A stretch of 5,780 bases of DNA. Source: Nanobdellota archaeon. Its GTDB lineage: Archaea; Nanobdellota; Nanobdellia; Woesearchaeales; GW2011-AR9. The DNA is taken from assembly GCA_030695685.1 (NCBI GenBank), contig JAUYPT010000134.1, forward strand, positions 1 to 5,780, in the 5' to 3' direction. Of the stretch, positions 4,801 through 5,780 are shown piece after piece. A program made the translations under genes and the position numbers. The notes beneath the pieces are model-generated. The model did not search any database, was not told where the DNA came from, and saw only the letters and a program-made list of their open reading frames with translations. The first letter of the stretch is position 1; every line of letters starts with the position of its first letter.

Positions 4801-5259
4801 ATGGTCAATACTATAGATGAAAAGGATCTGAAAATAATCGACATCCTGCAGGAACACGGCGATTATACTACTCGGCAGATTGCCAAGAAAACGCTGCTGC
4901 CGGCAACAACAATCCATCACCGCATCAAAAGATTAAAAGCAGCAAAAGTTATCCGCCGATTTACCATTGATCTGGATTATAGCCATATGGATCGCAACTT
5001 TGTGGCCTATGTCCTGATTTCGGTTGATCTGCAGTTATTGAAGCAGAAAAAGAAAACGCAGCATGACGTTGCCCAGGAAATCAAAAAGTTCAGCTTTATT
5101 GAACGGGTTGATATCGTGTCCGGCGGAACAGATTTAGTTGCTATTGTGAGAGTCAAAGACGTTGCTGCTTTTGATAAAGCCTTGATGGGTGAACTGCAAC
5201 TGGTGGAAGGCATTGCCAAGACACAGTCGCTGATCGTGATTCATGAAGGGAAGAAATAA
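4801..5259 (+). CDS. Lrp/AsnC-family transcriptional regulator
   Basis: 152 residues, the standard length. An N-terminal winged helix-turn-helix covers about 6-55: DEKDLKIIDILQEHG (helix 1), YTTRQIAKKT (helix 2), LPATTIHHRIKRLKAAKVI (recognition helix into wing), ending in IRRFTIDLDY as in classic Lrp. The RAM ligand-binding domain follows: FVAYVLISVDL (67-77), the helix around 86-96, IERVDIVSGGTDLVAIVRVKDVAAFDKALMGELQLVEGI (100-138), and the last strand TQSLIVIHEG. The SGGTDLV segment is the usual effector/oligomer turn. Members sense amino acids or similar small molecules and act locally or globally; the ligand here is unknown. The start is fixed by the TATA box and the adjacent palindrome. 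The divergent YbaK-like gene shares the intergenic region and is a possible second target. The coding sequence is richer in G/C third positions than the genes at 1087-2493. Confidence 0.93.
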   Translation: MVNTIDEKDLKIIDILQEHGDYTTRQIAKKTLLPATTIHHRIKRLKAAKVIRRFTIDLDYSHMDRNFVAYVLISVDLQLLKQKKKTQHDVAQEIKKFSFIERVDIVSGGTDLVAIVRVKDVAAFDKALMGELQLVEGIAKTQSLIVIHEGKK

Positions 5260-5267
5260 ATGTTAAT

Positions 5268-5280
5268 ACTACTTAGTAGT
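5268..5280. promoter_or_regulatory. 13-bp palindrome upstream of the repeat-protein gene
   Basis: ACTACT, T, AGTAGT is a perfect inverted repeat with 6-bp arms. It lies 8 bp after the Lrp-type stop and 16 bp upstream of the next TATA box. It could be an operator for the repeat-protein gene or a short hairpin at the Lrp-type mRNA end; no long T-run follows, which makes a terminator less likely. Confidence 0.35.
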
Positions 5281-5296
5281 GGTTATTTTAGTAAGA

Positions 5297-5304
5297 TTTA
5301 TATA
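5297..5304 (+). promoter_or_regulatory. TATA box for the tandem-repeat protein gene
   Basis: TTTATATA (in a longer run to 5308), centred about 26 nt before the ATG at 5327, supports that start and a leaderless transcript. Confidence 0.6.
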
Positions 5305-5326
5305 TAAAGTTACTTTTAACCATCTC

Positions 5327-5780
5327 ATGTCACTAGAAACAATATTAGAAGATATTGGCTTTTCTTCAGCGGAAGCCATTTTCCTCTCCCGGCATGAATA
5401 TTTTAAGCATAAAAGAAAGACCAAAGAAGAATTGGAGGATTTATTCCATAATATTACCACTATATATGAGTGCAGCGATGATGTCATTAAGAAAGCAGTG
5501 TTGAAACATCCTCAATTTGCTGGTTATGACCACCACCGTGTTATTACAGAAGCAGCTGCAGAGTATGGAGATGCAGATGCTGTAAAGAAAGCAGTGTTAA
5601 AATTTCCTCCATTTGCTGGTTTAGACCATCAGCGTGTCGTTGAAGAAGCAACAGCCGTCTATGGTAATGAAGAAGCTGTTAAAAAAGCAGTGTTGAAACA
5701 TCCTCAATTTGCTGGTTATGACCACCACCGTGTGCTGCGGCAAAAAACAAAGTTGGGAAGAATGGCTGGTTTAGAAAGAA
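5327..5780 (+). CDS. Tandem-repeat (alpha-solenoid-like) protein, N-terminal 151 residues
   Basis: The frame is open from the ATG at 5327 to the right edge, so the protein is partial. Residues 1-54 are a charged helical leader (MSLETILEDIGFSSAEAIFL, then a KHKRKTKEELEDLF helix). From residue 55 a 32-residue unit repeats at 55, 87 and 119. Each unit begins KKAVLKxPxFAGxDHxRV and the first two continue with an E/A-rich helix ending YG(D/N). Two helices per unit with a Pro and a DH-x-R turn suggest an alpha-solenoid. The rhythm resembles mTERF-type repeats, but I cannot claim homology. After the third unit the sequence changes to LRQKTKLGRMAGLER, a basic segment that may begin another domain. 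Such repeats usually bind protein or nucleic acid; the function is unknown. The start is supported by the TATA box at 5297-5304. The gene follows the Lrp-type gene by 67 bp. Confidence 0.75.
   Translation, partial: MSLETILEDIGFSSAEAIFLSRHEYFKHKRKTKEELEDLFHNITTIYECSDDVIKKAVLKHPQFAGYDHHRVITEAAAEYGDADAVKKAVLKFPPFAGLDHQRVVEEATAVYGNEEAVKKAVLKHPQFAGYDHHRVLRQKTKLGRMAGLER
5489..5740 (+). repeat. Three in-frame 96-bp tandem repeats
   Basis: Units start at 5489, 5585 and 5681, a spacing of exactly 96 bp (32 codons). Unit 3 diverges after 5733. Units 1 and 3 are identical over 50 nt (5492-5541 and 5684-5733), while unit 2 has several differences in the same stretch, such as AAATTTCCTCCA for AAACATCCTCAA. 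Confidence 0.9.

Noticed and set aside
5007..5219. Minus-strand open frame inside the Lrp-type gene
   Set aside because: It is a shadow frame of a well-supported gene; the translation is Ser/Thr/Cys-rich with no promoter.
5269..5487. Minus-strand 72-codon open frame at the start of the repeat-protein gene
   Set aside because: The plus-strand frame has a TATA box at the right distance, an ATG and periodic repeats; the minus frame has none of these.
5489..5740. CRISPR array or non-coding satellite
   Set aside because: The 96-bp period is an exact multiple of three, the repeats stay in frame within an open gene, and the intervals are repeat sequence rather than unique spacers.
5489..5780. Assignment of the repeats to the mTERF family
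   Set aside because: The spacing and the Pro-containing helix pair look similar, but the match is only a rhythm. The conserved DHxRV motif is not one I associate with mTERF, so no family name was given.

Overview
The window looks archaeal, most likely from a small-genome, AT-rich lineage of the DPANN type; the lineage is my inference, not a match. Three things support this. There is a free-standing Bud32 kinase of the KEOPS tRNA-modification complex. There is an Lrp/AsnC regulator. Most starts are preceded by an archaeal TATA box rather than a bacterial -35/-10: at seven of the nine protein starts a T/A box is centred about 26-28 nt upstream of the ATG, which predicts leaderless mRNAs. Genes without that spacing (1087, 1883, 3494) carry Shine-Dalgarno-like motifs. 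No rRNA, tRNA, CRISPR array or insertion sequence was seen.

Layout. 1-308 (-) is the N-terminal part of a HAD-family phosphatase cut by the left edge. It is divergent from 392-1054 (+), a stand-alone MnmC2/DUF752-type tRNA wobble-uridine methyltransferase. Then come 1087-1770 (+), an unrecognised protein; 1883-2143 and 2140-2493 (+), a translationally coupled winged-helix antitoxin and RelE/ParE-like toxin pair; and 2541-2762 (+), a small helical protein. The last overlaps tail to tail with Bud32 (2755-3384, -). Bud32 is divergent from a small unknown gene (3494-3766, +), which converges with 3775-4695 (-), a YbaK/ProX-like aminoacyl-tRNA deacylase domain with an unassigned C-terminal domain. 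Divergent from that is an Lrp/AsnC regulator (4801-5259, +), with an 18-bp palindrome directly against its start. From 5327 to the right edge runs a 32-residue tandem-repeat protein whose first and third repeats are identical over 50 nt.

How the genes fit together. Three proteins point to tRNA quality or modification: the MnmC-like methyltransferase, Bud32 (t6A37) and the YbaK-like deacylase. They are separate transcription units, so this is a loose theme and not an operon. The toxin-antitoxin pair is the clearest accessory module. The least explained parts are the tandem-repeat protein, the C-terminal domain of the YbaK-like protein, the 227-residue protein, and two small proteins of 73 and 90 residues.
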